A stretch of DNA of 64,000 bases from assembly GCF_003628535.1 (NCBI RefSeq), contig NZ_RBCI01000008.1, forward strand, positions 186,001 through 250,000. Reading direction: 5' to 3'. Source of the stretch: Flavisolibacter nicotianae. Lineage in GTDB: Bacteria > Bacteroidota > Bacteroidia > Chitinophagales > Chitinophagaceae. Positions 34,436-42,777 of this stretch are shown here, in pieces; the stretch's first letter is position 1; every line of letters begins with the position of its first letter. The translations under genes were made by a program, and so were the position numbers. The notes under the pieces are model-generated. The model searched no databases. It had not been told where the DNA came from and saw only the letters and a list, made by a program, of their open reading frames with translations.

Positions 34436-34456
34436 GGACACGCCGCTGGCGTGTCC
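34436..34456 (+). other. Hairpin right after the rplC stop codon
   Basis: GGACACGCC (34436-34444) pairs with GGCGTGTCC (34448-34456) over a 3-base loop. No T run follows, so it is not a classic terminator; it may be a processing or pausing site inside the operon. Confidence 0.55.
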
Positions 34457-34490
34457 GTACGGATAAGCCAGTGATAAAATAAAAATTATC

Positions 34491-35129
34491 ATGCAAGTAA
34501 AAGTATTCAACATACAAGGACAAGAAACAGGTAGAACTGTTGAGCTTCCTGAAGAAATCTTTGGTATCGAGCCAAACGACCACGCCATTTACCTTGCTGT
34601 AAAGCAATACCTGGCAGCCCAGCGCCAGGGTACACACAAAGTAAAAACCCGTGCCGAAGTGCAAGGTGCCAGCCGCAAACTGCACAAGCAAAAAGGTACC
34701 GGTGGCTCTCGTAAGGGCAACATTCGTAACCCGCTGTACAAAGGTGGTGGTACTATCTTCGGTCCCAAGCCGCACAAGTACGAAGTCAAGCTGAACCGCA
34801 AGGTGAAAGACCTGGCGAAAATGTCAGCCCTTGCGCACAAGGCAAAGGAAAATGCGATCGTCATCGTTGAAGATGTAACCCTGGATGCACCGAAGACAAA
34901 AACCTTTGCCGGTATCCTGAACAGCCTGAAGGTAGGCGAGAAGAAGAGCATTTTTGTTCTTCCGGAATACAACGAAAACGTATACGTATCGAGCCGCAAC
35001 ATTCCGTCAGTATTGACCACGTTGCTGAGCGATGTAAATACCTACGATATCGTGAATTCCGAAGTGCTGGTATTGACCGAAGGCGCTGCCAAGATCTTTG
35101 CCGGTAACGAGGAAGAAGCTGCAGCTTAA
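34491..35129 (+). CDS. rplD: 50S ribosomal protein uL4
   Basis: A 212-residue protein lining the exit tunnel. The extended loop is visible as RQGTHKVKTRAEVQGASRKLHKQKGTGGSRKGNIRNP (about residues 45-82), with the KGTGGSR motif. In enterobacteria L4 represses the S10 operon; whether it does so here is unknown. Followed by an octamer-periodic spacer of 79 bases before rplW. Confidence 0.97.
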   Translation: MQVKVFNIQGQETGRTVELPEEIFGIEPNDHAIYLAVKQYLAAQRQGTHKVKTRAEVQGASRKLHKQKGTGGSRKGNIRNPLYKGGGTIFGPKPHKYEVKLNRKVKDLAKMSALAHKAKENAIVIVEDVTLDAPKTKTFAGILNSLKVGEKKSIFVLPEYNENVYVSSRNIPSVLTTLLSDVNTYDIVNSEVLVLTEGAAKIFAGNEEEAAA

Positions 35130-35138
35130 GCCAACTAT

Positions 35139-35201
35139 GAAAATTTGAAAATGGCCGGTTCGTTCCTTTTCAAATTTTCAAATTTCTAAATTTTCAAATT
35201 T
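35139..35201 (+). repeat. Octamer-periodic inverted repeat, rplD-rplW spacer
   Basis: Left arm 35139-35151 and right arm 35167-35179 form a perfect 13-bp stem over a 15-base loop. The right side continues as words of 8 bases (TTTTCAAA repeated, with one TTTCTAAA) to about 35201, seven bases before the rplW ATG. Confidence 0.85.
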
Positions 35202-35208
35202 TTTTCAG

Positions 35209-35508
35209 ATGAGACCTTCTGAAGTATTAATAAAACCCATCCTAACCGAAAAGGCAAACGGCCAGCAGGAAAGCCTGCGCCGCTATGCTTTCAAGGTAGC
35301 CCGTAAAGCCAACAAGCTGGAAATCAAGAAAGCTGTTGAAGCCGTTTACGGTGTAACAATCGTTGATGTCAACACAATTGTGGTTCCTGGTAAAAACAAA
35401 ACCCGCTACACTAAAAAAGGTTTTGTACAAGGACAAAAATCGGCTTACAAGAAAGCGCTGGTAACAGTTGCCGAAGGCGAAACAATTGATCTTTACTCGA
35501 ACATCTAA
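35209..35508 (+). CDS. rplW: 50S ribosomal protein uL23
   Basis: A 99-residue protein at the tunnel exit and the docking site for trigger factor and SRP. VLIKPILTEKAN at the start and YAFKVARKANKLEIKKAVEAVYGVTIVDVNTI in the middle fit the family. Start ATG follows the octamer tract. The 84-base spacer to rplB is built of heptamers. Confidence 0.96.
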   Translation: MRPSEVLIKPILTEKANGQQESLRRYAFKVARKANKLEIKKAVEAVYGVTIVDVNTIVVPGKNKTRYTKKGFVQGQKSAYKKALVTVAEGETIDLYSNI

Positions 35509-35509
35509 G

Positions 35510-35555
35510 AAGTAGAAAGACAAAAGACCAACTTTTGACTTTTGAATTTTGACTT
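35510..35555 (+). repeat. Heptamer-periodic inverted repeat, rplW-rplB spacer
   Basis: The left array (35510-35530) has AAGxxxx words, and the right array (35531-35555) reads CTTTTGA, CTTTTGA, ATTTTGA, CTT at period 7. The 25 bases 35531-35555 occur identically at 44261-44285 before secY. Confidence 0.8.
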
Positions 35556-35592
35556 AAAAAGAATGGCCCGCAAGGCCGCAAAAATTGCAAAC

Positions 35593-36432
35593 ATGGCACT
35601 AAGAAAATACAAACCCATTACAGCCGGTACTCGTTGGAGAATTGGCAATGCATATGCTGAGATCACAACAGACACGCCGGAAAAATCTTTGCTCGAGTCA
35701 AAGAAAGGTTCCGGTGGTCGTAACTCCTCTGGTCGCAGAGCGATGCGTTACATCGGTGGCGGTAACAAGAATGCGTATCGTATCATCGATTTCAAGCGGG
35801 ATAAAAAAGAAATCCCTGCAAAGGTGGCAACCATCGAGTACGATCCGAACCGTACGGCGTTCATCGCCCTGCTGAATTATGCAGACGGTGAAAAGCGTTA
35901 CATCCTTTGCCCGCAAGGTCTGCAGGTGGGAATGACGGTTGTCAGCGGCGAAGCCGTGGCGCCTGAACTGGGTAATACGCTCCAGTTGAAAAATATGCCG
36001 TTGGGTACTGTGGTTCACAACATCGAAATGCAGCCTGGCCAGGGTGGTAAAATTGCCCGCTCTGCCGGTTCTTCTGCGCAGTTGTCGAACAAAGAAGAGA
36101 AGTATGCTGTATTGAAAATGCCGAGTGGCGAATTGCGCAAAGTATTGATTAATTGTCATGCAACAGTCGGCGTTGTTTCCAACTCGGATCACCAGCTCCA
36201 GTCAATGGGTAAAGCCGGTCGCAACCGTTGGAAAGGGATCAAGCCAAGAAACCGTGGTGTTGCCATGAACCCTGTGGATCACCCGATGGGTGGTGGTGAA
36301 GGTAAAGCCTCCGGTGGCCAGCCTCGCAGCAGAAACGGCCAATACTCTCGTGGGTTGAAAACACGCACCAAGGGTAAAGGAAGCGACAAGCTGATCATCC
36401 AGCGTAAGAATGGTTCCAAACTGGCGAAATAA
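35593..36432 (+). CDS. rplB: 50S ribosomal protein uL2
   Basis: A 279-residue primary rRNA-binding protein needed for subunit joining and peptidyl transfer. [16 protein letters not shown] begins it, GRNSSGR and the GGGxK region are present, and the C-terminal [12 protein letters not shown] loop (near residues 225-236) with the critical His is intact. ATG 35593 is chosen since the conserved protein starts there; upstream in-frame codons run into the heptamer tract. rpsS follows after 34 bases with no repeat tract. Confidence 0.97.
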   Translation: MALRKYKPITAGTRWRIGNAYAEITTDTPEKSLLESKKGSGGRNSSGRRAMRYIGGGNKNAYRIIDFKRDKKEIPAKVATIEYDPNRTAFIALLNYADGEKRYILCPQGLQVGMTVVSGEAVAPELGNTLQLKNMPLGTVVHNIEMQPGQGGKIARSAGSSAQLSNKEEKYAVLKMPSGELRKVLINCHATVGVVSNSDHQLQSMGKAGRNRWKGIKPRNRGVAMNPVDHPMGGGEGKASGGQPRSRNGQYSRGLKTRTKGKGSDKLIIQRKNGSKLAK

Positions 36433-36466
36433 TCAATCTTTTAACATCAGTAATTCGAAATAACAC

Positions 36467-36736
36467 ATGGCTCGTTCAATTAAAAAAGGTCCTTACGTAG
36501 CAGCTCATTTAGAAGATAAAGTTGTTGCGATCAATGACGGTAAAACAAAAAGAGGTGTGATTAAAACCTGGAGCCGTCGTTCGACAATCACTCCTGATTT
36601 TGTTGGTCACACGTTCGCTGTACACAACGGGAACAAATTCATTCCTGTGTATGTAACAGAGTTCATGGTTGGTCACAAGCTCGGCGAGTTTGCACCTACC
36701 CGTAACTTCAAAGGACACTCAAGTAAAAAAGGATAA
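36467..36736 (+). CDS. rpsS: 30S ribosomal protein uS19
   Basis: An 89-residue head protein that contacts the A-site tRNA and S13. [43 protein letters not shown] and [15 protein letters not shown] are all characteristic. The 86-base spacer after it carries a heptamer inverted repeat. Confidence 0.98.
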   Translation: MARSIKKGPYVAAHLEDKVVAINDGKTKRGVIKTWSRRSTITPDFVGHTFAVHNGNKFIPVYVTEFMVGHKLGEFAPTRNFKGHSSKKG

Positions 36737-36740
36737 AACA

Positions 36741-36812
36741 GTTTTGAGTTTAACGTTTAGAGTTTTGAGTGAAGTACACGAAACTCAAAACTCAAGACCC
36801 AAAACACCAAAC
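36741..36812 (+). repeat. Heptamer-periodic inverted repeat, rpsS-rplV spacer
   Basis: The left array (36741-36772) uses GTTTxxx words at period 7 and the right array (36780-36812) their complement. The inner parts 36760-36770 and 36783-36793 form a perfect 11-bp stem over 12 bases. The array ends 10 bases before the rplV ATG. Confidence 0.85.
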
Positions 36813-36822
36813 AAGATATAAA

Positions 36823-37161
36823 ATGGAAGCAGTAGCAAAACTGAGAAATTACCCGACATCGCCCCGTAAAATGCGCCTCCTGGCCGATTTGATCCGTGGC
36901 ATGCAAGTAGAAAAGGCCCTGGCGGTTCTGGAGCACAATCCAAAACACCCGGCGGTGCCTATGCGTAAACTGGTGCTGAGTGCCATCAGCAACTGGAAGC
37001 AGAAAAACGAAGGTGGTGACGAGGGTTCTCTGTATGTAAAAACCATCTTCGTTGATGGTGCCAGAACGCTGAAGCGCATGCGTCCCGCTCCGCAAGGTCG
37101 TGGTTACCGCGTTCGCAAAAGAAGCAATCACGTCACTGTCATTGTAGACGCAAAACCTTAA
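36823..37161 (+). CDS. rplV: 50S ribosomal protein uL22
   Basis: A 112-residue protein whose beta hairpin lines the exit tunnel, a site of macrolide resistance. [28 protein letters not shown] is the conserved N-terminal helix region, and [26 protein letters not shown] is the hairpin. ATG 36823 is selected; an earlier in-frame ATG would translate the heptamer tract. rpsC follows after 26 bases. Confidence 0.97.
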   Translation: MEAVAKLRNYPTSPRKMRLLADLIRGMQVEKALAVLEHNPKHPAVPMRKLVLSAISNWKQKNEGGDEGSLYVKTIFVDGARTLKRMRPAPQGRGYRVRKRSNHVTVIVDAKP

Positions 37162-37187
37162 TTCAAAATCGTACATAAAATATAATC

Positions 37188-37991
37188 ATGGGTCAAAAAG
37201 CAAATCCGATTGGTAACAGGTTAGGTATCATCCGCGGATGGGAATCTAACTGGTATGGCAACAAGAAAGACTTTGCCAACAAACTGATTGAGGATAACAA
37301 AATCAGAACGTATCTGAATGCCCGTATCAATAAAGGTGGTATCTCCAAGATCGTGATTGAGCGTACGCTTGGAAAACTGATCATCACCATCCATACGTCA
37401 AAGCCTGGTATCATCATCGGAAAAGGTGGTGGCGAGGTTGATCGTGTGAAAGAAGAATTGAAGAAGCTGACCGGTAAGGAAGATGTTCAGATCAACATTC
37501 TCGAGATCCGTCGTCCTGAACTGGATGCAATGATCGTTGGCGATACCATTGCCCGCCAGATCGAAAACCGCATCAACTTTAAGCGTGCCACGAAGATGGC
37601 GATTGCTTCTGCTCTCCGCATGGGTGCCGAAGGAATTAAAGTGCAGCTGAGCGGACGCCTGGGCGGTGCGGAGATTGCCCGTAGCGAAAAGTTCATGCAA
37701 GGTCGTGTTCCCCTGCATACATTCCGGATGGACATTGATTATGCAAACGTTTTTGCGCAAACTGTATACGGAAAGATCGGTATCAAAGTATGGATCTGCC
37801 GTGGTGAGGTATTGGCAAAGCGTGACCTGAACCCCAATATCATCGGCGGAAAAGAAGGCGGTGAAATGGGCGGAAGAAGAGATAACCGTGGTGATTTCGG
37901 TCGTCGCGATGACAGAGGTGAGCGCCGTGGTGGCGGTGGCGATCGCAGAGGCGGTGGCCGTCAGGGCGGACAAGGTGGTGGACGCCGATAA
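37188..37991 (+). CDS. rpsC: 30S ribosomal protein uS3 with an RGG-rich tail
   Basis: A 267-residue protein at the mRNA entry tunnel. [18 protein letters not shown], the KH domain [18 protein letters not shown] (about residues 69-86) and [11 protein letters not shown]-type end are present. The last 45 residues form an Arg/Gly/Asp-rich low-complexity tail ([20 protein letters not shown] and more), longer than usual and typical of RNA-binding RGG regions. The 114-base spacer to rplP is heptameric. Confidence 0.96.
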   Translation: MGQKANPIGNRLGIIRGWESNWYGNKKDFANKLIEDNKIRTYLNARINKGGISKIVIERTLGKLIITIHTSKPGIIIGKGGGEVDRVKEELKKLTGKEDVQINILEIRRPELDAMIVGDTIARQIENRINFKRATKMAIASALRMGAEGIKVQLSGRLGGAEIARSEKFMQGRVPLHTFRMDIDYANVFAQTVYGKIGIKVWICRGEVLAKRDLNPNIIGGKEGGEMGGRRDNRGDFGRRDDRGERRGGGGDRRGGGRQGGQGGGRR

Positions 37992-38100
37992 GAGCCGCAA
38001 GCTGCCAGCCATAAGCTGGAAACGAGGAACAGTACAAAAATTGTAAAGACAGGTTTTAGTTGAAGGTTTTACCACGAACTACAAACCACAAACGATAAAC
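37992..38100 (+). repeat. Heptamer-periodic tracts, rpsC-rplP spacer
   Basis: The left array (37992-38025) uses AGCxxxx words (AGCCGCA, AGCTGCC, AGCCATA, AGCTGGA). The right array (38077-38100) uses AACxxxx words (AACTACA, AACCACA, AACGATA). The two are not complements, so this spacer appears to be a mosaic of two different word families. Confidence 0.65.
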
Positions 38101-38105
38101 AAGTT

Positions 38106-38528
38106 ATGTTACAGCCGAAAAGAACAAAGCACAGAAAGATGCAGAAAGGTCGCATGAAAGGCGACGCGAAAAGAGGCACAACCATCTCTTTCGGTTCTTA
38201 TGCATTGAAAGCTTTGGAAGACCATTGGATTACTGACCGCCAGATCGAAGCTGCCCGTCAGGCCCTGACCCGTCACATGAAGCGTGAAGGGAACGTGTGG
38301 ATCCGTATTTTCCCAGACAAGCCGATCACCAACAAACCTGCAGAGGTGCGTATGGGTAAAGGTAAGGGTAACCTGGAGTACTGGGCTGCCGTGGTAAAAC
38401 CCGGTCGCATCATCTTCGAAATTGATGGTGTATCGGAAGAAGTGGCACAGGGCGCCCTGAAACTGGCAGCCGGTAAACTGCCTATTGCAACAAAATTCAT
38501 CAAGCGTCACGACCTGGCTGAAGCTTAA
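38106..38528 (+). CDS. rplP: 50S ribosomal protein uL16
   Basis: A 140-residue protein at the A-site tRNA elbow. [51 protein letters not shown] and [20 protein letters not shown] are standard. The C-terminus lacks insertions. The 98-base spacer to rpmC is an octameric inverted repeat. Confidence 0.98.
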   Translation: MLQPKRTKHRKMQKGRMKGDAKRGTTISFGSYALKALEDHWITDRQIEAARQALTRHMKREGNVWIRIFPDKPITNKPAEVRMGKGKGNLEYWAAVVKPGRIIFEIDGVSEEVAQGALKLAAGKLPIATKFIKRHDLAEA

Positions 38529-38530
38529 TT

Positions 38531-38618
38531 AATGTGATAATGTGAAAATATGAAAATGTGAAAATGGCTTGAACCATCTCTTCATTTTCAAATTTTCAAA
38601 TTTTCGAATTTTCAAATT
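38531..38618 (+). repeat. Octamer-periodic inverted repeat, rplP-rpmC spacer
   Basis: Left arm 38531-38566 (words AATGTGAT, AATGTGAA, AATATGAA, AATGTGAA) and right arm 38583-38618 (words such as AATTTTCA) are inverted complements at 30 of 36 positions by hand alignment, over a 16-base loop. The arm ends 8 bases before the rpmC ATG. Confidence 0.88.
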
Positions 38619-38626
38619 ACAATACA

Positions 38627-38833
38627 ATGTCAAAGACAGTTGATTTCAAAAAAAGCATTCAGGCGCTGAGCGTGGAAGACTTAACTGCCCGTATTCAGGA
38701 AGATGAGCTGCGTTTAAAGAAGCTTGAATTTGCACACGCTATTTCTCCGTTGGAAAACCCAATGAACATCCGCAACCTGCGCAGAGAAGTGGCCCGTTTG
38801 AAAACTGAATTAAAAAAGAAACAACAAGGTTAA
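38627..38833 (+). CDS. rpmC: 50S ribosomal protein uL29
   Basis: A 68-residue two-helix protein near the tunnel exit. The helices are ALSVEDLTARIQEDELRLKKLEFAHAI and NPMNIRNLRREVARLKTELKKKQ, with the N-I-R-x-x-R signature. Next is rpsQ after a 71-base heptameric spacer. Confidence 0.95.
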   Translation: MSKTVDFKKSIQALSVEDLTARIQEDELRLKKLEFAHAISPLENPMNIRNLRREVARLKTELKKKQQG

Positions 38834-38837
38834 TAAC

Positions 38838-38898
38838 AGCTACAAGCTGTTAGCTACGAGCCGCAAGCTTGTAGCTTGAAGCTAGAAGCTAAAAGCTT
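38838..38898 (+). repeat. Heptamer-periodic inverted repeat, rpmC-rpsQ spacer
   Basis: The left array (38838-38868) is AGCTACA, AGCTGTT, AGCTACG, AGCCGCA, AGC. The right array (38869-38898) is its complement-type, built from TAGCTTC-like words at the same period. It ends 6 bases before the rpsQ ATG. Confidence 0.85.
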
Positions 38899-38904
38899 AA
38901 ATAT

Positions 38905-39174
38905 ATGGCTGAAGCAACAACAACAAGAAATTTACGGAAAGAAAGAATTGGTGTGGTTACCAGCAACAAGATGAACAAAACCATCACTGTTGCCGTAGAG
39001 CGTAAGGTAAAGCACCCAATCTATGGTAAATTCATTAAAAAGACGACCCGGTTTCATGCGCACGACGAAAAGAACGAAGCGAGCATCGGTGACGTTGTCC
39101 GCATTCATGAAACCCGTCCGCTGAGCAAAACTAAGCGTTGGAGACTGGTAGAGATTGTCGAGAAAGTGAAGTAA
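38905..39174 (+). CDS. rpsQ: 30S ribosomal protein uS17
   Basis: An 89-residue primary 16S-binding OB-fold protein. [33 protein letters not shown] and [22 protein letters not shown] are the family core. rplN follows after 135 bases of heptameric spacer. Confidence 0.97.
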   Translation: MAEATTTRNLRKERIGVVTSNKMNKTITVAVERKVKHPIYGKFIKKTTRFHAHDEKNEASIGDVVRIHETRPLSKTKRWRLVEIVEKVK

Positions 39175-39178
39175 GAAA

Positions 39179-39308
39179 AGCTGCAGGCTATTAGCGACAA
39201 GCCACAAGCTTTGAGCTACATAAAGCAGGCAGTTAGTATAATAATAATGATTTTAAAACAGTAGGAGGCAGGCTTGCAGCTTGCAGCCTGAAGCTAAAAG
39301 CTAAATAA
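39179..39308 (+). repeat. Heptamer-periodic inverted repeat, rpsQ-rplN spacer
   Basis: The left array (39179-39220) is AGCTGCA, GGCTATT, AGCGACA, AGCCACA, AGCTTTG. The right array (39268-39308) is GCAGGCT, TGCAGCT, TGCAGCC, TGAAGCT, AAAAGCT. The 47-base centre has no period. It shares the AGC word family with the spacer before rpsQ. Confidence 0.8.
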
Positions 39309-39309
39309 A

Positions 39310-39678
39310 ATGATCCAGCAAGAATCTCGTTTGGCCGTAGCGGATAACAGTGGTGCGAAAGAAGTACTGTGTATCCGTGTATTGGGAAACAGTGGTCAGC
39401 GCTACGCCGGCGTAGGCGATAAAATTGTGGTGACGGTAAAGGATGCCATCCCTGCCGGTGGTATTAAGAAAGGTACCGTTGCAAAAGCGGTAATCGTTCG
39501 CACAAAGAACAAATTGCGTCGCAAAGACGGATCTTATATCCGTTTCGATGATAACGCGGTTGTGATCCTGAACGCCGCCGACGAGCCAAGAGGTACCCGT
39601 ATTTTCGGCCCTGTTGCCCGTGAGCTCCGCGATAAAGGCTACATGAAGATTATTTCTCTGGCACCGGAAGTGCTGTAA
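39310..39678 (+). CDS. rplN: 50S ribosomal protein uL14
   Basis: A 122-residue beta-barrel protein at the subunit interface. [40 protein letters not shown] and [29 protein letters not shown] match exactly the expected pattern and length. The 150-base spacer to rplX contains heptamers and an inner hairpin. Confidence 0.98.
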   Translation: MIQQESRLAVADNSGAKEVLCIRVLGNSGQRYAGVGDKIVVTVKDAIPAGGIKKGTVAKAVIVRTKNKLRRKDGSYIRFDDNAVVILNAADEPRGTRIFGPVARELRDKGYMKIISLAPEVL

Positions 39679-39769
39679 ACGTGAGACGAGAAACGTTAAA
39701 CGTGAAACCGGAGGAACTCTCAAATTGTCGTTAACTCCGGTCTTCCGTTTCACCTTTCCCGCTTCACTT
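39679..39769 (+). repeat. Heptamer-periodic inverted repeat, rplN-rplX spacer
   Basis: The left array (39679-39712) is ACGTGAG, ACGAGAA, ACGTTAA, ACGTGAA. The right array (39745-39769) has GTTTCAC, CTTTCCC, GCTTCAC. An inner CCGGAG/CTCCGG stem (39709-39714 with 39735-39740) closes the loop. The same word family precedes the ECF sigma gene at 57527. Confidence 0.8.
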
Positions 39770-39828
39770 AATTAATTTTGCAAACTCCTCCTCCCGTTGG
39801 AATGGGAGGGAAAAAGGAACCATAAAAA

Positions 39829-40158
39829 ATGAAGACAAGATTTAAACCCAAGTACAACATCCGCAAAGGCGACCAGGTGGTTGTGATTGCCGGAGATGAC
39901 AAGGACCTGAAAAAGCCTCGCGAGGTGAAAGAGGTGCTGGTGGAAGATGGTAAAGTGATTGTAGACGGTGTGAATATCATCACCAAGCACACAAAACCTT
40001 CTGCGCAAAATACCAAAGGCGGTATCGTGAAGAAAGAAGCTCCCATCGCTATCTCCAACGTGATGCTGTGGGACGGCAAGCAAGCCACCAAGGTAAAGCG
40101 TGAAGTAAAAGACGATAAAAAAGTTCGTATATCTAAAAAATCTGGAGGGATCATCTAA
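39829..40158 (+). CDS. rplX: 50S ribosomal protein uL24
   Basis: A 109-residue assembly-initiating protein with a KOW motif ([20 protein letters not shown], about residues 10-29). [19 protein letters not shown] and the [10 protein letters not shown] segment follow. Its TAA stop shares one base with the rplE start (TAATG), so the two are translationally coupled. Confidence 0.97.
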   Translation: MKTRFKPKYNIRKGDQVVVIAGDDKDLKKPREVKEVLVEDGKVIVDGVNIITKHTKPSAQNTKGGIVKKEAPIAISNVMLWDGKQATKVKREVKDDKKVRISKKSGGII

Positions 40159-40727
40159 TGGCTACGAAAACTAAAGTAACTCCAAGATTAAAGGAAAAAT
40201 ATGCCAACGAAGTGGCACCGGCATTGCAGAAGCGGTTTAACTACAAATCCTTCATGCAGGTTCCCCGTTTGGAAAAGATCTCTATCAACCGTGGTGTGAA
40301 CGGTGCGGTGAATGACAAGAAGTTGGTAGACATTGCTCTTGAAGAATTGTCAACCATCAGCGGTCAGAAAGCGGTTGCGACAATGTCAAAAAAAGACATT
40401 TCGAACTTTAAGCTGCGTAAGAACATGCCGATTGGTGCAAAAGTTACGCTGCGCGGTGAAAAGATGTATGAATTCCTGGATCGTTTGATCTCCGTTGCGC
40501 TTCCCCGTGTACGCGATTTCAAAGGGGTAAACGAGAAGTCATTCGATGGTCGCGGTAACTACACCATGGGTGTAACCGAGCAGATCATCTTCCCGGAGAT
40601 CGATATCGACAAAGTGAGTCGTATCACCGGTATGGACATCACGTTTGTTACCAGTGCTCAAAATGACGAAGAAGCATACGAGCTGTTGAAAGAACTGGGT
40701 ATGCCTTTCAAAAATGTCAAAAAATAA
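40158..40727 (+). CDS. rplE: 50S ribosomal protein uL5
   Basis: A 189-residue protein that binds 5S rRNA in the central protuberance. [22 protein letters not shown]-like N-terminus, the [34 protein letters not shown] core and [19 protein letters not shown] are present. It overlaps rplX by one base. The 88-base spacer to rpsN is octameric. Confidence 0.98.
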   Translation: MATKTKVTPRLKEKYANEVAPALQKRFNYKSFMQVPRLEKISINRGVNGAVNDKKLVDIALEELSTISGQKAVATMSKKDISNFKLRKNMPIGAKVTLRGEKMYEFLDRLISVALPRVRDFKGVNEKSFDGRGNYTMGVTEQIIFPEIDIDKVSRITGMDITFVTSAQNDEEAYELLKELGMPFKNVKK

Positions 40728-40729
40728 TG

Positions 40730-40805
40730 AGCAAATGTGAAAATGAGAAAATGTGCAAATGAAACAGCCATTTTCAAGTTTTTCAAATTTTCAAATTTTC
40801 AAATT
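40730..40805 (+). repeat. Octamer-periodic inverted repeat, rplE-rpsN spacer
   Basis: The left array (40730-40761) is AGCAAATG, TGAAAATG, AGAAAATG, TGCAAATG. The right array (40769-40805) is made of AATTTTCA words with one 9-base step. The loop is short. It shares its word family with the rplD-rplW and rplP-rpmC spacers. Confidence 0.85.
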
Positions 40806-40815
40806 AAAATAAACT

Positions 40816-41085
40816 ATGGCTAAAGAATCAGTAAAGGCCAGACAACGTAAAAGAGAGAGAATGGTCGCACAGTTTGCTGAAAAAAGAGAAGCACTGAAAG
40901 CTGCCGGCGATTGGAAAGCATTGGATGCCTTGCCAAAAAACTCTTCGAAAGTGCGTTTGAAAAACCGTTGCCAGATGACCGGCCGTCCCCGTGGTTACAG
41001 CCGTTATTTCGGTATCTCCCGTGTGGCACTGCGCGACATGGCGTTGAACGGTACCATTCCAGGCTTGAAGAAAGCAAGCTGGTAA
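40816..41085 (+). CDS. rpsN: 30S ribosomal protein uS14, zinc-free type
   Basis: An 89-residue head protein. [19 protein letters not shown] and the C-terminal [39 protein letters not shown] are typical of the long C- form, which lacks the two CxxC zinc pairs of the short form. rpsH follows after a 139-base heptameric spacer. Confidence 0.98.
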   Translation: MAKESVKARQRKRERMVAQFAEKREALKAAGDWKALDALPKNSSKVRLKNRCQMTGRPRGYSRYFGISRVALRDMALNGTIPGLKKASW

Positions 41086-41091
41086 GAAAAA

Positions 41092-41172
41092 GGTTTGCGT
41101 TTAGTGTTTTAAGCTTTGGGTTAGTCAAAGTTTGAAACATGCACTAAACACAAGACACAAAACTTTAAACAA
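41092..41172 (+). repeat. Heptamer-periodic inverted repeat, rpsN-rpsH spacer
   Basis: The left array (41092-41124) is GTTTGC, GTTTAGT, GTTTTAA, GCTTTGG, GTTAGT. The right array (41142-41172) is the complement-type ACTAAAC, ACAAGAC, ACAAAAC, TTTAAAC. It belongs to the GTTTxxx family of the rpsS-rplV and rpsE-rpmD spacers. Confidence 0.8.
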
Positions 41173-41224
41173 CTTAAAACATCCAATTGCTCCGGGTGAA
41201 CCGGGGTGTAGGAGGACAATAAAC

Positions 41225-41623
41225 ATGGTAACAGATCCTATTGCAGATTTTTTGACAAGAATTCGTAATGCGCAAATGGCCGGTCACCGCATCGTGGAAA
41301 TCCCTGCGTCGAACCTGAAAAAGCGTATGACTGAAATTTTGTACAACCAGGGTTATATTCTGAAATACAAATTCGAAGACGATAACAAGCAAGGCGTGAT
41401 CAAGATTGCCTTGAAATACGATGCCGCCACCAAGCAACCCGCCATCCAATCGCTGGAACGAGTAAGCCGCCCGGGTCTGCGTACCTATGCGAAGCCTGCC
41501 GAGTTCCGTCGTGTGAAAAACGGCCTGGGTATTGCGATCGTTTCTACGTCGAAGGGCGTTTTGACCGACAAGGAAGCAAAAGCACAAAACGTAGGTGGCG
41601 AGGTTCTTTGCTACATCTACTAA
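41225..41623 (+). CDS. rpsH: 30S ribosomal protein uS8
   Basis: A 132-residue platform protein that binds helix 21 of 16S rRNA and in E. coli regulates the spc operon. [19 protein letters not shown] is the N-terminal hallmark and the C-terminal [33 protein letters not shown] is intact. ATG 41225 follows GGAGGACAATAAAC, so it has a Shine-Dalgarno-like tract; upstream in-frame codons run through the repeat. Confidence 0.97.
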   Translation: MVTDPIADFLTRIRNAQMAGHRIVEIPASNLKKRMTEILYNQGYILKYKFEDDNKQGVIKIALKYDAATKQPAIQSLERVSRPGLRTYAKPAEFRRVKNGLGIAIVSTSKGVLTDKEAKAQNVGGEVLCYIY

Positions 41624-41624
41624 G

Positions 41625-41720
41625 CGTTGCCAGCTAAAGTTGCAGATACATTAAGCCGAGACTATACTAGGCTGACCGGTCGGCAACGTAAAACATAAAA
41701 CTTCATACTTAAAACTTTTT
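41625..41720 (+). repeat. Long-range hairpin and one-armed heptamer tract, rpsH-rplF spacer
   Basis: CGTTGCC (41625-41631) pairs with GGCAACG (41682-41688), enclosing 50 bases. After it come AAAACAT, AAAACTT, CATACTT, AAAACTT at period 7 (about 41691-41718) with no inverted array. It is a variant of the general spacer plan. Confidence 0.6.
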
Positions 41721-41725
41721 AGAAC

Positions 41726-42280
41726 ATGTCTCGTATAGGTAAAGCCCCAATTACAGTTCCCAGCGGTGTTACGGTTACCGTCGGAAAAGACAACGTGGTT
41801 TCTGTAAAAGGTCCGAAAGGCCAGTTGCAGGAAACAATTGACCGTGATATTACCGTGGAAGTGAAAGATGGTACCATCAATATCACTCGACCCACCGACC
41901 AAATCCGTCACCGTGCCCTGCATGGTTTGTCAAGAGCCCTTGTTGCCAACATGGTAAAAGGCGTGACAGAAGGCTACACAAAAAAGCTTGAACTGATTGG
42001 TGTGGGTTTCAAAGCTGCCAATACCGGAAATGTACTGGACCTGGCTTTGGGTTACTCGCACAACATCATCTTCGAAGTTCCAAACGAACTGAAAGTGGCT
42101 ACCGAACAGTTGAAAGGTCAAAACCCAACTATCACACTGGAAAGCACTGACCGCCAGCTGCTCGGTGCAGTTGCCGCGAAGATCCGCAGCCTGCGCAAGC
42201 CTGAGCCGTACAAAGGAAAAGGTGTGCGTTATGTTGGCGAAATCGTACGCAAGAAAGCCGGTAAAGCTGCTGGTAAATAA
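41726..42280 (+). CDS. rplF: 50S ribosomal protein uL6
   Basis: A 184-residue protein near the GTPase centre with two similar domains. MSRIGKAPITVPSGVTV, TRPTDQIRHRALHGLSRALVANMVKGV and the C-terminal RKPEPYKGKGVRYVGEIVRKKAGKA signature are clear. The 107-base spacer to rplR is heptameric. Confidence 0.98.
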   Translation: MSRIGKAPITVPSGVTVTVGKDNVVSVKGPKGQLQETIDRDITVEVKDGTINITRPTDQIRHRALHGLSRALVANMVKGVTEGYTKKLELIGVGFKAANTGNVLDLALGYSHNIIFEVPNELKVATEQLKGQNPTITLESTDRQLLGAVAAKIRSLRKPEPYKGKGVRYVGEIVRKKAGKAAGK

Positions 42281-42353
42281 ATTTGAAATTTCTTATTTGA
42301 GATTTGCGATTGGAGTTTTCCAATTTCAAATCTCAAACTTCAAACATCAAATC
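42281..42353 (+). repeat. Heptamer-periodic inverted repeat, rplF-rplR spacer
   Basis: The left array starts at the rplF stop: ATTTGAA, ATTTCTT, ATTTGAG, ATTTGCG, ATTGGAG (42281-42315). The right array (42322-42353) is AATTTCA, AATCTCA, AACTTCA, AACATCA. Hand alignment gives about 23 of 32 paired positions over a 6-base loop. Confidence 0.85.
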
Positions 42354-42387
42354 ATTCACGGCAGAATCGTGAATTAAATACAGAAAA

Positions 42388-42747
42388 ATGAGAACAAGCG
42401 CAAAAACAACAAGAAGGCAGAACATCCGCTACCGCATCCGTAGAAAGATTGCCGGTACTGCACAAAAGCCCCGTCTGTCTGTTTTCCGTAGCAATAAGGA
42501 CATCTACGTTCAGTTGATCGATGACGATGCAGCCGTAACTATCGCTGCCGCCTCTTCGAGGGACAAGGACATTGCTGCCCAGGCAGGAAATAAAAGCGAA
42601 AAGGGCAAACTGGTAGGCCAGGCCATTGCCCGCAAAGCAAAAGACCTCGGTATCGAGAACGTGGTATTTGATCGCAGCGGTTACCTGTATCATGGCCGTG
42701 TAAAGTCTGTCGCTGACGGCGCAAGAGAAGGTGGACTGGTATTCTAA
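42388..42747 (+). CDS. rplR: 50S ribosomal protein uL18
   Basis: A 119-residue 5S rRNA-binding protein. [36 protein letters not shown] and the [22 protein letters not shown] end are diagnostic. The N-terminus is basic. rpsE follows after only 30 bases, a spacer without repeat arrays. Confidence 0.97.
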   Translation: MRTSAKTTRRQNIRYRIRRKIAGTAQKPRLSVFRSNKDIYVQLIDDDAAVTIAAASSRDKDIAAQAGNKSEKGKLVGQAIARKAKDLGIENVVFDRSGYLYHGRVKSVADGAREGGLVF

Positions 42748-42777
42748 TTTTTAACTACGTAATTACGAAATAATAAA

